Shown here: in pieces, positions 26,770-38,290 of the stretch
How the letters are laid out: every line of letters starts with the position of its first letter
Position numbering within the stretch: the first letter of the stretch is position 1
Assembly (NCBI GenBank): GCA_951812925.1
Contig: OX638370.1
Location: forward strand, 43,899,948 to 43,963,947
DNA: 64,000 bases
Source of the DNA: Calliopum simillimum
Taxonomy: Eukaryota > Arthropoda > Insecta > Diptera > Lauxaniidae
Direction: 5' to 3'
Made by a program: the position numbers and the translations under genes
The notes under the pieces: generated by a model
Seen by the model: the letters and a program-made list of their open reading frames with translations, nothing else
Databases searched by the model: none
What the model was told of the DNA's origin: nothing

Positions 26770-27766
26770 GTTTGGTCATCTTTTTATAATGTTCATATTG
26801 ATAGAATCGAAAGAGTCCAAAAAAATTTTATTCGATTTGCTCCAAATGGCCTTAATTTGGTTGATTCTTCAAATCTTTCTCCTGATTGGGATCATTTGAA
26901 GCTACATAAAATGCAGTCTCTACGAGAACGCAGAGATAATGCAGATATTCTTTATTTGCATCAACTTATCACTGGGTCCCTTGCTGCTACAGAGCTTTTA
27001 AACTATATATTTTTCAATGTGAACCGGAGAAGCGATCGTAATTCTCCGCAATTATTTTATCAGCCGGTTAGCAGAACTAATTATATGTTTTCAGCCTCTT
27101 TTAATCGAATGACAACCCTTGTCAACAATTGTGAATTTTATAATGTTAACTTGTCAAAAGGTCAAATCAAACTTAGATTGAAAAATAACTGTAGTTACCT
27201 GTCTTTGTCATCACTTGTTATGATTTTTTTTTTTTTTTTGTCATATAATATTATTATAATATTATAATATTTAACTTGCATGGTTTTTTATCCCTTATTT
27301 CAGAAATTTTTATAAAAAGCTAAAAATTTAATTTATAGCCTCGTTTTGCTAATTGGCTAAGAAGGCTATTAGCTGCGGTAGCTAAACTCGATTATTATTA
27401 TTAATTCATAAGTATTTGGTACAACTTCTTAACCCATTATAACCTGTTTTTATGGGTTTTTTGGACTTTTGACCCTCTTTGCAAGGAAATGGGTTATAAT
27501 GGGGCAAAGTGTTCTACAAAAATATTCCACAGAAAATCTCATTGCAAGCATTTAATCTTTCAGTATTTCTCCTCATAATCTTTTCTTATTTTTAGATTTT
27601 ATTTTATATTGACTCTCTTTTTCAGTATTTAAGAATTTAAAAGCTATGTGATAACTATTTTTAAAATTGTTGTTATAATTATATTTCATTGTTATTACTA
27701 TGAACAAGTGGCATGTTAAAGACTAAGCTCTTCTATGCAAACAATTTAAATCAATAAATAAATAAA
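26770..27766 (+). pseudogene. 5'-truncated non-LTR retrotransposon, C-terminal end
   Basis: An open frame starting in mid-gene at 26770 and ending at a stop at 27267 encodes the C-terminal region of a LINE ORF2. Segments VWSSFYNVHIDRIERVQ, IRFAPNGL, RRDNADILYLHQL and RTNYMFSASFNR follow the order seen in Jockey/CR1-type proteins. It is cut at the 5' side, as target-primed reverse transcription often leaves, and a stop lies just upstream. The 3' UTR ends in an AATAAATAAATAAA tail at 27766. No endonuclease or RT catalytic domain remains, so it is inactive. Confidence 0.8.
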
Positions 27767-27767
27767 A

Positions 27768-28139
27768 TGGGCTAGAAGGGTCACCAAAGACAAGACACCC
27801 GTTACCATCGTTTTTTGCATATAAAAGCATTGAAATTTTATTTTTTATGAATACTTCTATTTGTTGACAAGATCGAATTTTATCCACATTCTACTTTTAA
27901 TTTGAAAAACTGGCCCTAAACTGTCAAGCCCTTTAATATGGAAATGCCCAGCTACATAAAAATTAATTTTTGTCAATGGATTTGGATAGCAAAAATTATT
28001 CTGAGCAAGCTACACTCATTTTCGGTTGGATTACCACTTAATGAGGTATAAGCCTTTAAAATGGGTATACCTCAATAACATACAAAAAATTCTTCTTGGC
28101 CGAAAAATTAAAAAAAAAAATTAAATTTTATTAAATTTA
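27768..28139. other. AT-rich intergenic DNA
   Basis: No gene or repeat is recognised between the LINE tail and the next element. Confidence 0.5.
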
Positions 28140-28230
28140 CCGTAAGCAGGGGTGACTTTGACATCCGGGGGCGACTTCAACCGGCAAGAAAAAAAAGATT
28201 AAAATTGTAATATTACCACCCCAAAGACTA

Positions 28231-28854
28231 CACAGTAAAAATTTTAGTTTAATTTTAAAACCAAAAAAAGTATTTATATAGAACAATGCCAAAAAAAGTT
28301 TTAATTTTAAACTATTTTTGAATAAATAAAGAGAGGGAGAAAAATGAAAAAAAAAAAAGTTTTAAATTTAATTGCAAAAAAAAACAAGCCATCCATACTG
28401 AGATTCGAACCAAGGGAACAACATCTTGTATACATAAATTACGGAGTCTTTAGCTCACTCGGCTATCAAACGTATTGACGTAGTTGTGTGAAATTTGTAT
28501 TTAAACAATTGAAAAAGAAAATTTTTTTTTTGTTATTTTCTTCTCGTTCTTTTTTTTGTGCTCTTTTGATAAATAAAGTTTTTAAAATTTTGAAACTAAA
28601 AAGTCTCTCCAAGCTAAATTAAAACTTTGATTAGTTTTTTGAATTTAAAGTTATTTTAGGATTGTTTTTAAGCCACTTTGGTATTAAAAAATTGAAAAAA
28701 CTAAATGGTTTAAAAGTAAATATTTTTTGTGATAAAATTAAAACCTACAGGAATAAATTTCAACCTTTTTTGGAATAAATTTTTAATTTAATACCAAAGC
28801 AGTTTAAAATAAATACCGAATGGAATCAAAAGTAAACTATCACTTTTTACTGTG
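28231..28854. mobile_element. CACAGTAAAAA-ended element with tRNA-like segment
   Basis: TA precedes CACAGTAAAAA at 28231 and follows TTTTTACTGTG ending at 28854. The ends resemble those at 21354 and 26646. The interior includes a tRNA-like block on the minus strand (28395-28470). Confidence 0.65.
28395..28470 (-). ncRNA. tRNA-like (Leu/Ser class) Pol III promoter remnant
   Basis: On the minus strand an A-box-like TAGCCGAGTGAG (28454-28465) is followed 42 nt later by a canonical B box GGTTCGAATCT (28401-28411). The spacing suits a class II tRNA with a long variable arm. The acceptor stem is not convincing, so this is a tRNA-derived SINE head or tRNA pseudogene and not a working tRNA. Confidence 0.6.
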
Positions 28855-29970
28855 TAGTTATCGATTTGTGTTGGGTCAATCAGTATCCTTGAGGTATTAG
28901 CTTTTAGCGTCTGTTTTCAATATTTGATTTGAGCGCGAACTTTCGGATATATTGTTGCATTTTCTAAGAGTTGTCCTATGCCGGATTTTTTAACACTCAG
29001 AAAATTACTACTTATTGACTAGAAGAAAATTGCTGGCGTTAGATGAGTGATATAAGTAGAACTATTATTTAATTTACTTCCCTCATCCATCGACTTTGGT
29101 GGATATATTTGCGTGTAAGTTTTTTGAATGCATTTTATATGATAGTATGTTAGAAAAAAATGTTTTTGGGGTGACTTTGGACCGGTCGAAAGTCACCCCC
29201 AAAAAACTTTGTATTGTAAGGCTGGCTTAAAAGAAACCCAAACTCGGGCCAAATTAACGCCCAAAACACCAGGTATGGTGAACTTTAGTGAAAATAAAGT
29301 CTAGTCTTTTGCCAAAGTGAAATTATTTTTTCCTTTTTATCTTTGTAAAACAATTGGCTGCCCAGAAAGGATATTTGCTATTATTTATTTAGCGAAATTT
29401 TGCAAAAAAAACTAAGTCACCACCATTGAGGCATTTTTAAAGTTACCTACAAAGAATTTCTTTCGTTTTTTAAATTTTTTCAATCAAGTATTTTTTGTTT
29501 TCTAATTTTCAATCGATTTTAAGCTTGTTTTTGTGGAATTTTTAAGTTCTGCTTAGCTTTTAATATTAGTATTGTTATTTGATGTAATTTATGTACCAAT
29601 AAGCAAAGCACACCAAAGGCTAAAACCGCATTTATCAAAAATTTTATTTTTTTTTTTAATCTTGTCCTTGAAAACATCCCATTGCCTAGGCCGATTGCCT
29701 ATATAAATATGCCAAAATGTTAAGTGAACTTAAGTTTCCAAACCTGATACCCTGATTTTGGATCGTTAAAGGTATGTCATGTAAAATCAATGAATGAAAT
29801 TTTTATTTGTAATTACTTCGTATAAACTATATTACATGACATTAAAGCTGAAACCCCCACGAAAAATTAAGAGTAATAAAACCATTAATTTAATTAAAAT
29901 TGTTGAAATTATAGGCTCCTAAACTTGGAAATTCTGTTTTTTTGTATCAAAGTCACCCCTGCTTACGGTA

Positions 29971-30314
29971 TCAGTAACATATTTTATTACGAAAATTTCG
30001 AGCCCTTGCCGACCAGGATCGGATGATAACTGGCAGCTACAATATCGGTCAAAATTTAAGCACCCTTTAAGTAAATTTTTCTTAAATCAAAATTTTTTTT
30101 GAGGACACGACGTTATTGAGTTGTTTGTGTGTGTATTTTATTTATTTTTACGCTTATTATTGACAAACAAAAACTTAAAAAATTCAGGGGTTTATAAAAA
30201 AAGAGTTAACACTAACTAAACTTTTCAATTTAGGAAATTCATCGCACAAAACTATAGCACCCCCTGATTTACTTTTAATAAAAACTTTCAAAATTAATAT
30301 TTAGTTGAAAACCC
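29971..30314. other. AT-rich intergenic DNA
   Basis: No gene is seen. A CACCCTTTAA stretch near 30060 may belong to the decayed Tc1-like element that follows. Confidence 0.4.
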
Positions 30315-30835
30315 TTTATACTGGATGATACTAGCACATCTTTAAGGCATGGAGGACATTATATTATTGATGATGTCCCTTCCCAGGCTACTTTTAAAGC
30401 TTGAAAGAGATAGTTTACAATTGATTTTCATGTTAACGATTCGCCAGAGGTTCTCAATGGGATTCAAATCTGGGGAATGGACAGGCCACCCAAAAACTTC
30501 TATCCGATTGTTGTGAAACCAGGCTTCAGAAACTTTACAGGTGTGTGTTTGGATCGTTGTCCTGTTGGAACCCCCATTTAAGTAAGTGGCATCTCTTCGT
30601 GGGCATAAGGCAGCATCACATCATTTGGTATGTCAAAGTACATGAAACGATCCATAATTCGTTCAGTCTTACGGATTAGCCCACGTCCTTAACCAGAGAA
30701 GCAACCCCAGACCATTGCACTCCATCCTCCGTGCTGTGCAGAGGCTTGCAAAACTTTGGATTCAACCTTTCTCCTTTTGGTCCTCGCACTTGCCTTAATT
30801 CATCCATGTATTGATCTTTCCAATAAAAAAAAATG
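30315..30835 (-). pseudogene. Tc1-like transposase pseudogene
   Basis: The minus strand, read from about 30830 downwards, encodes recognisable Tc1-family pieces: MVWGCFSG, then DRFMYFDIPNDVMLPYA, then QQDND, then WPVHSPDLNPIENLW. These cover the second and third catalytic acidic sites. They lie in different frames with several stops, so the gene is dead. The N-terminal DNA-binding part is not found. Confidence 0.8.
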
Positions 30836-30839
30836 TTGG

Positions 30840-32028
30840 TTACAATTTAATTTTTTGTGCTATTGTTTACAATTTCAAGTTCTATTGGGCTTAAAAAAAA
30901 CACCCTTTATATGTTAAGATGTTTGTGCTCCGGATATATTTATGTTTGCTTGTTAACTACTGCCCACTGATACAGAAATTTAGTCGTGATTGCTGATGAT
31001 GGAGAGCAACTTCTCCGAAATGCATTTGAAGTGATTTTTAAATTTAATAATTGTTTTATGTTTTTTAAACACGATTTCTTGTGTGGTCAATTCAAAGTAC
31101 AAAACAATTTTTTAAAGAAAATAAAAGTAAAAATAAAATTGTTTTTGTCGCCCCGTGCTATTGAAATATAATTTATTTTTTTTATGTTTTATATAAATAA
31201 TGTTTGTTTTTGAATCGTTCCAAGATATTAAGGATTATATGAGTAGGTGGAGCTCTGCAAGTATTTAGTTTTATTTGGTACAACATACCGAAAAACTGCT
31301 GGTTGGAACGTAAAACCGCCTTGTGTGTTACTGGCAAAAAACTAATTTACAATAGAAAAATACTAAATTAAAAATTCAAGATCTCGTGTAACAATATATG
31401 TATTTGCAGAAAAGTAAACCGTGACCCAAAAATTTAAATCATCATATCTCTGAAACTATTTAACGTAGGTACATTCATGCATGAGATTTGGTACATATGT
31501 ACATATGTAAAGAGCACCAAGGCAAATAATGTTTACTGAGAAAAATAGGGGTGTCACGCCCCTACAAAAATCACTTCATAATACCTCTGAAAATATTTAA
31601 AGAACATGAGTGAGATTTGATAAATGGGTGCTGAGCGCCGGAAAAAAAAAATTTTCACTCGGAAAATGGGCGATGTCACCTTGAAAAAAATTCTTTATTT
31701 ATGAGATTTGGTACGCACGTACCAAATCGGGACAGATAGCATCCTTTGAAAAAATTGGTGATGCCACGTCAACTTAACAAGATATGGTGACGCAACGTAC
31801 ACTGGGAAATCCAGGTTTTTTTAAAGATTTTCAATTTGAAATTTGTATGGTGGAAAAAAATGGCCATAGCGACCCTGATTAAAATTAAGTATAAATCATT
31901 TTTTGGAAAGTTAAAGAAATTTTTTTTTTTTCTTTGAATAATTTTTGAAATAATGTTGCAAAAAAAAAAAATTCTTAAAAATTATTCACAAAAAAAAAGT
32001 TTAAAAATATTCAAAAAAAATTCACACG
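30840..32028. other. AT-rich intergenic DNA with faint repeat traces
   Basis: No gene. About 31430-31800 has decayed pieces of the mini-me-type repeat (GAGATTTGGTAC, GGTGTCACGCCCC, GATGCCACG). Confidence 0.5.
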
Positions 32029-32930
32029 TAGAGTAGAACGGGGTAATGTCGTGCAGGGGGTAATGTCGTGCACTGGCTGTTTTAGCCCAAAGAACTGAAT
32101 GATTTACCAACTGTTTGTAAGGTAGGGACCTGCTGACCTACTGAGCTTATGCATATAATACTAGCAATTTGCACCAGTTCGTCTCTACAGAGTAACCTTT
32201 TTTTCAAAACGCACGCTTTCGGGACGATAAAAGTGTTTTTTTATCGGGTCAGAAAAATAATTTTCCTTCCGGGAAAATATACCAGGTAAATGTTTTCTGA
32301 AACGAAATATCTTGCCAAAGAAAAGAAGCATTTGGTTTTCGAAAAAAATTTTGGGCTTCACCGAGTTATCGAAGTTGACCTTTAAAACGACCATTGGGGT
32401 AATGTCGTGCACATTCACTTGCACAGACACATTTCTCGCTACACAAATGTTGTTACACATGGATGTAACCAATGAAATTATCTTTCGATCGGATGCTTAC
32501 TCGTTGCATTCGCTTGAGATGTACGGCTTTACGAGCATGTCAAAGTTGAGTGCACGACATTGCCCCATTCTACTCTACACAACATATTATGTACTTCACA
32601 CTTGTATAATAATGAATAAATACATGATAATGCTAAATCTCCACTAATAGAACCACTACCTATCATTTTTCACACATTTTGGTACCTTTACTATACTCGG
32701 AAAACAATGCACGACATTACCCCACAAATTTTGAGGGGGGTAATGTCGTGCACATTTTTTTTTTCTTCACTTACACAAACACAATTTCTCGCTACACAAA
32801 TGTTGTTACACATGGATGTAACCAACGAAATTATCTTTCGATCGGATGCTTACTCGTTGCATTCGCTTGAGATGTACGGCTTAACGAGCATGTCAAAGTT
32901 GAGTGCACGACATTGTCCCGTTATACTCTA
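32029..32930. mobile_element. Element built from a GGGGTAATGTCGTGCAC motif
   Basis: The left end has TAGAGTAGAACGGGG plus TAATGTCGTGCA (32029-32055). Near-complementary ends occur twice, at 32551-32577 and 32904-32930. The core motif occurs seven times: direct near 32041, 32056, 32396 and 32736, inverted near 32551, 32708 and 32904. A direct repeat of about 185 bp (32396-32577 and 32736-32930) explains the second end. No coding capacity is supported. Confidence 0.75.
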
Positions 32931-32934
32931 TTAC

Positions 32935-33240
32935 TTGAACGATTCTAAGCAGTTTATGCCTTGTACACTTTTTTCGTAAGATGCTTTCTTCTTGAGTTTT
33001 ACCTGCCGCGGGAGTTTAAAAACCAAAAACACTCATCTAGCGACCGAATCCCATATTGAGTCATACATCATTTTAAAGCTTATAACTTATGCTTTAATTT
33101 AAAATTCAAAAGTATTTTTAAGTGTAAAAAATTTTGGTGAAAAAAAATTTTTTTCACCAAGTAATATTTTTTATAAAAAGAACACTTAAAAATTAATGGG
33201 ACCACTTACTAATATATATCAATTTATAAACTTTATTAGT
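32935..33240 (-). repeat. Dispersed repeat, minus copy
   Basis: The same sequence occurs in + orientation inside 46180-46600 and at 54130-54430. Markers are GATGTATGACTCAA, GGCAGGCAAAACTC in the + copies, and GCATAAAATGCTTAGA. Three independent copies identify it as a dispersed element of unknown class. Confidence 0.6.
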
Positions 33241-33368
33241 TTTCTTTTTATACCGTTTTATATTTTTGTGGGCGGTGTCACGCCCTTCAACGAGTTTTCC
33301 CAATATGATGGCGGAGGTAACATCTCCTAAATTTTCATAAAAATTGTTGGAGTCGTTTTCGAGTATTA

Positions 33369-34110
33369 CACAGTGCGACACATGAAAAGTGAACTAAAAT
33401 CCGTTATAAAGCGTCGAAGTACTCGCCGAAAGAAGTAATTCTGCCAGAGCGTTTTGCAAAGTTGACTCATATAAGGATTTTATGGTCATTTTTGCGATTT
33501 TAAGGCACTAGATGTATTTTTTTCGGTTAAGTTTGTTCGGCTTCTATACAATAGCTACAACATTGCTGAAGACATCAAAACAATATCTAGGCTCGTTACC
33601 GAGATATAGCCATATGAAAAAATCGAAAAATCGCTCAAAATCACTCAAAGTTGCAATTTTCAGCTGGATAATTATAATTATAATGCTGAAAATTGCAACT
33701 TTTTGCCCCAAATTGGATTTTGAGCAATTTTTCGATTTTTTCATATGGCTATATCTCGGTAACGAGCCTAGATATTGGATAATTATAATTATCCAGCTGA
33801 AAATTGCAACCTTGAGCGATTTTGAGGATTTTGAGCGATTTTTTCATATGGCTATATCTCGGTAACGAGCCGAGATATTGTTTTGATGACTTCAGTAATG
33901 TTGTAGCTATTGTATAGAAGAAAAAAAAGCCGAACAAACTTAACCAAAAAAATTCATCTAGTGCCTTAAAATCGCAAAAATGACCATAAAATCCTTATAT
34001 GAGCCAACTTTGCAAAACGCTCTGGCAGAATTACTTGTTTCGGCGAGTGCTTCGACGCCTTATAACGGATTTTAGTTCACCGTCAATGACTTGAAAAATG
34101 TTGCACTGTG
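33369..34110. mobile_element. CACAGTGCGAC-ended foldback element
   Basis: CACAGTGCGAC at 33369 is mirrored by GTTGCACTGTG ending at 34110, and TTA flanks both sides (33366-33368, 34111-34113). The arms pair through the GGATTTTATGGTCATTTTTGC block. The flanks join to GAGTATTATTGAATCAA, which matches the uninterrupted 424-bp repeat near 9225 and 9650. Internal blocks of TCATATGGCTATATCTCGG occur in both orientations. Confidence 0.85.
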
Positions 34111-34220
34111 TTATTGAATCAAGGGCTAGAAAGTGGGCGTGGTACTTCTTCGTTCCCGCCCTTGAAAATTTTGATTCAGTATTACTCGAAAACGACTGCA
34201 ACAATTTTGATAAAAATTGA

Positions 34221-34869
34221 GAAGATGTCAACTCTACAAACAAGAATTTTCACTTTTCGATTTTTAATGCTTAAAATTTTTTTCTTATAACTTTTAAAAT
34301 TACTGTAATGTGGCTAAAAATATTTGCATAAAAAAAATAAAATATATTTTTTTATAATAATTGCTTGTGTGGAGCAGTAATTATTCCAAAAAGATTGCTG
34401 CGATTAGCAAATTTTCTTAATTGATTTTTATCAAAAAAAAGTTGTACATTAACAAGCTGTAACACTTACAAATTAAACTGTCTTACAAAAATATTCAGGG
34501 TACTGGACTATTTTCTGTAGAATGGCATAAAAAAAAAAAAATTAATTTAATTGAAAAATTTGTACGCAAATGACTAGGTACTATCGCAGCACTTTATTGC
34601 ATCACGTGCGACAGTTAAGTAGCATTCTAATCACCAAGGTCTTGTTTTCGACCAAATTTAATAGCTTTATGAAATTAAGCTTTACTATGGCATAGTAAAT
34701 TAAATTAAATTGACCACACTGTGCAACAAACAGCTGCTTTTAAAGCGATACTTTAACCTTTATTTTGATTTAATATGTGTAATGTGCTTTATTCAGGTAA
34801 TTTAAAAAATTTCCTCTTAAACAACACACCATCGCCTGAGCGAGTTTGAGTGCTTTAAGAGTAAAGGAA
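34221..34869. other. AT-rich intergenic DNA
   Basis: No gene or repeat is recognised. Confidence 0.5.
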
Positions 34870-35290
34870 AATATGGTTTTATGAAAAGGGCTTTAAACGC
34901 TTCTTTAATTTTTTTATAATTTATTAAAATTTCTTCATCAGAAAATAAATAAATAAATTACTTAAAAACTAACACAACGGACGAAAAAAAACACTGTTCA
35001 CTGTGGTCAACAGAACAGCAGCAACTTCAGCTGTTTTTTATTGACAATCAGAATTAAGTTTTGTGCAATATTTACCTCTTAATTTTGTGAAATTTTTTTC
35101 AAATCGTTTTTGTCCATTAATTAGTTAGTGTTAGTTTTTAAGTAATTGATTTATTTATTTTCTGACAAGTCCCTGCAGATGACTTTCAAAGATAATCGAA
35201 ATATTGAATGAAGAAATTTTAATAAATTATAAAAAAAAATAAGCGTTTTTTATTAATTTGGACCTCAAGCCCGTTCTATAAAACCATATA
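34870..35290. repeat. Inverted repeat, about 420 bp
   Basis: Left-arm TATAATTTATTAAAATTTCT and the following AATAAATAAAT, TTAAAAACTAACAC blocks are mirrored in the right arm. Outer ATATGGTTTTAT and ATAAAACCATAT extend the pairing. No target duplication is evident. Confidence 0.65.
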
Positions 35291-35330
35291 TAAAATGGTT
35301 TATGTTGACTACGAGTATATGAAGATTATA

Positions 35331-35496
35331 CTTATTTTATGAACTTTAGTCATTGTTTGCATGAATCAAAAATTCCGTGCATTTTTCAAAAATTAAAAGA
35401 ATAAAAATTATGACAATAAGGATAAGAGATAAAATTACTAAGCACGGCTATGGAATTTTCGATTATTGCAAACAATGACTAAGTTCATAAAATTAG
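35331..35496. repeat. Small MITE-like inverted repeat
   Basis: A stretch of about 35 bp beginning near CTTATTTTATGAACTTTAGT on the left is mirrored at 35461-35496 on the right. The total is about 165 bp, without coding sequence. Confidence 0.6.
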
Positions 35497-36089
35497 TAAA
35501 ACCATATATCATATCATATGTGAAGGAAAATGTTAAGACAAAGATCTACGGTGTTTTTTTGAAGAGTTATAGCTATTTGAAGAAGGCATTATAAAACGAT
35601 GTTATCGGGTTGTAAGAGGTAGAGAATTGGATTTTATGATGTCTTCTTAAAACAGCCATAACTTTTCAAAAAAAAACATCGTAGATCTCTGTAAGATAGC
35701 TCATTTTCAAGAAAAGCAGTAGCACTATCAGAAAAAAAAAACAAAAATTCTGTATTTTATGAATATCGGTAGATGCACTGAGTTTGTCACAGTTTTGAAA
35801 AATTAAGAAAAAAAAAAATTTGAACTTTTTTGAATTTTGTTGAAGAAATTGACCTCTTAAGGGTCATTGAGAGTAAATTTGTAAGCTTGGCAAAATTTAT
35901 TGGTTAAGGTTTTACATTTATCATTTGACCGAACACTAAAATTTTTCTATTGAAAATTTTATAAAAAAAAATTGAATGCTTTAGTTTTTAATTTACGACA
36001 GTTATTGAAAAGTTAACGAATGATATATTTTCAAACAGTGTTATTAACTTAATTTCTTGAACATTTCCAAAGTTAAGTTTAATTTCATG
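35497..36089. other. AT-rich intergenic DNA
   Basis: A small inverted repeat (GATCTACGGTGTTTTTT near 35545, mirrored near 35670) is the only structure noted. Confidence 0.45.
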
Positions 36090-36415
36090 AAACTCCATTT
36101 AATATAGTTGCAAACGAGGCCTAAAAATAACAACGCTTCGGTACAACTGAAAGGACTTTTTTAAATTTGATTTTTAACTGCTACATCTCCTTCTATAGTA
36201 AAGTTAAGTTTGATGCAACTCTATTAATTTGGTCGGAATAGAGGCTTCAAGGACGTTGTCTTAAATTTCGGTCGTTTTCTTCAATTACGGTGCCACTAAA
36301 AAATCTTTTCTAGATTTGGTTTTTAACTGCTTCGTATACATTCTGCTAACTCTTCCCCAGTATAGTTCAATTTGATGCAACTCCATCAATTTGGTCGGAA
36401 TAGAGGCTTCATCAA
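36090..36415. repeat. Diverged 162-bp tandem repeat
   Basis: GGTCGGAATAGAGGCTTC occurs at 36231 and 36393, 162 bp apart, each preceded by TTTAACTGCT and TTTGATGCAACTC blocks. A weaker earlier unit may begin near 36090. Confidence 0.6.
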
Positions 36416-36496
36416 TTTCATGCATTGGGCGATAAATAAGAAAAAATTACCTCAAACTCACGCTCTGGCGCGTATCAAAATTATAGGACACTTTAA

Positions 36497-36684
36497 GAAT
36501 TTTTAAGTGTGTTACTTAATGACATCTATATATTGAAAATTAATTTTTAATTGAACTTTTAGTCATATCAATGCATTTTTTGCATAATTTGTCATAATTA
36601 CGCGTTAGAAAATGCATTGATAGATTTGTTTGTAAATCGATCTTTGCAAATATATGACTAAAAGTTCAATTAAAAATTATTTTC
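36497..36684 (+). mobile_element. Short retroposed hairpin unit, deleted copy
   Basis: AATTATAGGACACTTTAA, 18 bp, flanks the unit exactly (36479-36496 and 36685-36702), the size expected for target-primed retroposition. The unit starts GAATTTTTAAGTGTG and ends in an A/T-rich tail. Its arms (GAACTTTTAGTCATAT, ATGCATTGATAGATT, AAATCGATCTTTGCAAA) match the arms of the ribozyme-bearing unit at 55969-56479, but the central tRNA-like and ribozyme parts are missing. Confidence 0.7.
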
Positions 36685-36702
36685 AATTATAGGACACTTT
36701 AA

Positions 36703-37135
36703 TGATTTTCTCTTAAGCTACGCCAAAAATGCGGTAGATATGTTTTTGCAAAAACGAAAAATGCCATTTAAACCTTCAAAGAATAAGCTTCACAATGTAT
36801 ATATTTTTTATATAACTAGCGCAGCATTAAAGAAGCGCCGCTACTTTAAGTTAGAATACACATAGTTTTGCCTACTTGCAACCGTATCAAAATTATAGGA
36901 CACATTTTTAATTTTACATTTACAACAAATAACCAGTAAGCCAATGTAACTTTTCTTTAAATTAACGAAGGTTAGTATTTCGGGGAAAATTCGTCGGAGT
37001 TGCACCATTACGTTTACGTTACAAACGGAAGAACAAAGTGAATAAACCTTGAGTGTAAGATATAAAAAAACTATGGTAAGGGTCAAAATTTCAGATTGCT
37101 TGGCCAAGAGAGGCGCACTCACTACTTTTTTAGGC
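36703..37135. other. Intergenic DNA with a mini-me scrap
   Basis: About 37018-37070 carries GTTACAAACGGAAGAACAAA, a reversed fragment of the mini-me core. The motif ATCAAAATTATAGGACAC near 36886 repeats one near 36473. No gene is seen. Confidence 0.5.
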
Positions 37136-38290
37136 CCAGAACCGTTCTACGTAGTAACAACAGCTTTAAAAATAACGTAATCTGGGAATGGGAAGCCCAA
37201 GAGGGCATGCGGCAAGCAAAAAGATAAATCAATCAAAAACGTGTCATATATATTGTAGAAGCTATTTTAAACATCAGCAGAGAAGATATAAAAACATGCA
37301 GTGCAATAATGTCAGGTCACTGTAAACTTAATTATCACCTAAAAAATATGGGTCTGGCGGACGACGATTCCTTTAGACTCTGTCAAGAGGACTTGGAAAC
37401 AGCGAAGCATGTGTCATGTACACACCCCGCTGCCGTGAGATGCAGAATAACGTAACTAAGGGCCGAGATTTTAGATCCTTATAGCTTAATAATAACACAG
37501 TGCGACAAAATGGAAAAATATTTTTGCCCCTGGGGTCTCATAAAGTTTATCTGATAGGTTATGAAAAATAAAAATACACGTACTTCACCGAATATGTGTA
37601 TCAGTGATTTTTTCCATTTTGTTGCTCCTCAAAGCTTAGAATTCGCGTTTTATATGAAATTTTGAGATTTTATGAAAAAACCATCTGATTATCAAATGTT
37701 GCTCGTGTCCTTACCTTTAATTTAAGATATAGCACTTCAGATGCCGCATGGTAGTTTTTGTTTAATAAGAAAGACCATTTCCAATGTATTTTTTTTTTTT
37801 TTTTCATATATTTTGGAAAATAAATAAAAAAATCATCTCAAAGTCTTCTAATATTGAAATAACAAAATTTTTACAGTTTTGCTTATAAAACAAAAACCAC
37901 CATGCGGATTCTCAAGTGCTGTATCTTAAATTAAAGCTAAGGACACGAGCTACATTTCACATTCAGATGGTTTTTTCATAAAATCTCAAAATTTCATATA
38001 AAACGCGAATTTTAAGCTTTGAGGAGCCACAAAATGGAAAAAATCACTGATACACATATTCGGTGAAGTACGTGTATTTTTATTTTTCATAACCTATCAG
38101 ATAAACTTTATGAAACCCCAGGAGCATTTTTTGTGTTGCACTGTGTAATCAAACACCGTAAATTTTTTAAAACAACATTTCCAGACAGTCTGGAAAGAGG
38201 TTGTACAAAAGATCTTTTTAGGTGGCAGTGCAATCAAGAGCCTAAAAGAAGAAAAGTAATCGTTCCACTCGCGATCCTATTGTCTCTTCA
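37136..38290 (+). pseudogene. LINE remnant, C-terminal zinc-finger region, interrupted
   Basis: The + strand from about 37170 to 37490 encodes GMRQAKR, then ISREDIKTCSAIMSGHCKLN, HLKNMGLADDDS, and a Cys/His block (LCQEDLETAKHVSC). This is typical of the RNase H/C-terminal region of Jockey/LOA/R1-type LINEs. Stops interrupt the frame and the foldback at 37496-38145 splits it. The continuation to about 38290 is poorly conserved. Confidence 0.65.
37496..38145. mobile_element. CACAGTGCGAC-ended foldback, second family member
   Basis: CACAGTGCGAC at 37496 is mirrored by GTTGCACTGTG ending at 38145, with TAA on both sides (37493-37495, 38146-38148). The arms pair around about 37820, with GATGGTTTTTTCATAAAAT and its complement as markers. 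The ends match the element at 33369-34110 while the interior is different. Confidence 0.85.

Larger units (their letters stand above)
28140..29968. mobile_element. Element with CCGTAAGCAGGGGTGACTTT ends
   Basis: The terminal repeat CCGTAAGCAGGGGTGACTTT begins at 28140 and its complement ends at 29968, each flanked by TA. The GGTGACTTTG motif recurs as GGGGGCGACTTCAACCGG at 28167-28184 and as a divergent inverted pair near 29168-29200. A second element (28231-28854) is nested near the left end. No transposase frame is seen and the superfamily is not recognised. Confidence 0.75.

Noticed and set aside
26697..27507. CCCCATTATAA at 26697 and its complement near 27494 as ends of a transposon
   Set aside because: The shared stretch is only 11 bp, lies across the LINE remnant and lacks a target duplication.
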